Below are positions 19,749 through 20,026 of a stretch of DNA of 20,026 bases, piece after piece. Both the position numbers and the translations under genes were made by a program. The notes beneath the pieces are model-generated. The model was not told where the DNA came from, did not search any database, and saw only the letters and a program-made list of their open reading frames with translations. The DNA is from an uncultured Macromonas sp. (lineage in GTDB: Bacteria; Pseudomonadota; Gammaproteobacteria; Burkholderiales; Burkholderiaceae): assembly GCA_946481585.1 (NCBI GenBank), contig CAMLOF010000021.1, positions 1-20,026 on the forward strand, read 5' to 3'. Numbering within the stretch: position 1 is the stretch's first letter; each line of letters begins with the position of its first letter.

Positions 19749-20026
19749 GAGGGGATTGTGCCTGTCCATCGGTGTGAATGACCTGCAAACTGCTGGTCAC
19801 ACAAGCGGCGAAGGCCTGGTTCTGGTGACGAACAATGTGTAGGAGTTTCTGCGGTTACCTGCGCTGGACGTGGAGAACTGGGTTCAGGTGAGCCGGTAAG
19901 CGGCTCCGTTTGGCCAAAAAGCTGATTCGCGCGGGAGGCTCCGCTGGGCAATGAACGGTGGTTTGGCAGGCTGCAGTATTGCAGGGGACATCAGGCGATG
20001 TTTCGGTGAGGGGCTGGAATCGGCCA
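19749..20026. other. No recognisable gene in the last ~280 bases
   Basis: No frame here has family-like sequence or a good ribosome binding site. GAGCCG (19890-19895) and CGGCTC (19901-19906) form a 6-bp hairpin with a 5-base loop and no T-tract. The region may be the control region of a gene beyond the window or decayed sequence; I see nothing more in it. Confidence 0.5.

Noticed and set aside
19745..19951. 68-codon minus-strand frame at the window end
   Set aside because: No family-like sequence, no ribosome binding site, and it runs into the VF530 gene in another frame.

Overview
The window is a high-GC, densely coded chromosomal stretch that looks like a betaproteobacterium of the Comamonadaceae (Acidovorax/Hydrogenophaga-like). 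This assignment is inferred from codon use, short intergenic gaps and the character of the encoded proteins; no rRNA or other marker is present. I see no tRNA, rRNA, insertion sequence, prophage or CRISPR array.

Layout: (1) 1-3598, plus strand: the end of a branched-chain/aromatic-type ABC uptake operon (livM C-terminus, livG, livF, with overlapping genes) followed by an aromatic-aldehyde (vanillin/salicylaldehyde-type) dehydrogenase. (2) 3606-5021, minus strand: DAHP synthase (aroG) and a small SHOCT membrane protein. (3) 5181-8128, plus strand: a two-gene unit of an ODP-type di-iron metallo-beta-lactamase-fold protein and a GGDEF-EAL protein. (4) 8129-9103, minus strand: a DEDDh 3'-5' exonuclease and the zinc-ribbon protein YjdM/PhnA. 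(5) 9156-11011, plus strand: two overlapping genes, a small FMN split-barrel protein and a split-barrel/GAF/winged-helix-like fusion. (6) 11027-12866, minus strand: a hemerythrin-like protein and an exported cyanophycinase. (7) 13043-13924, plus strand: a Tim44-like membrane protein. (8) 13943-15458, minus strand: homoserine dehydrogenase (hom) preceded by a short Met/Ile/Thr-bearing leader ORF, a pause-type hairpin, an intrinsic terminator and an SD-covering hairpin. (9) 15546-19490, plus strand: an SLC13/ArsB-like transporter, a small HMA-like protein and a PAS-GAF-GGDEF-EAL protein. (10) 19494-19748, minus strand: a VF530-family protein, then about 280 bases with no recognisable gene.

Themes: two c-di-GMP turnover enzymes lie in the window, one directly joined to a predicted O2/redox-binding di-iron protein. 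A second di-iron candidate (hemerythrin) and a flavin-fold/GAF regulator lie close by, so the middle of the window has a redox-sensing flavour (inference). The most specific regulatory signal is the 5' region of hom, which has the parts of a transcription attenuator responding to aspartate-family amino acids. Several genes (hom, the SHOCT gene, the PAS-GAF-GGDEF-EAL gene, and partly the HMA-like gene) have ribosome binding sites inside visible hairpins.
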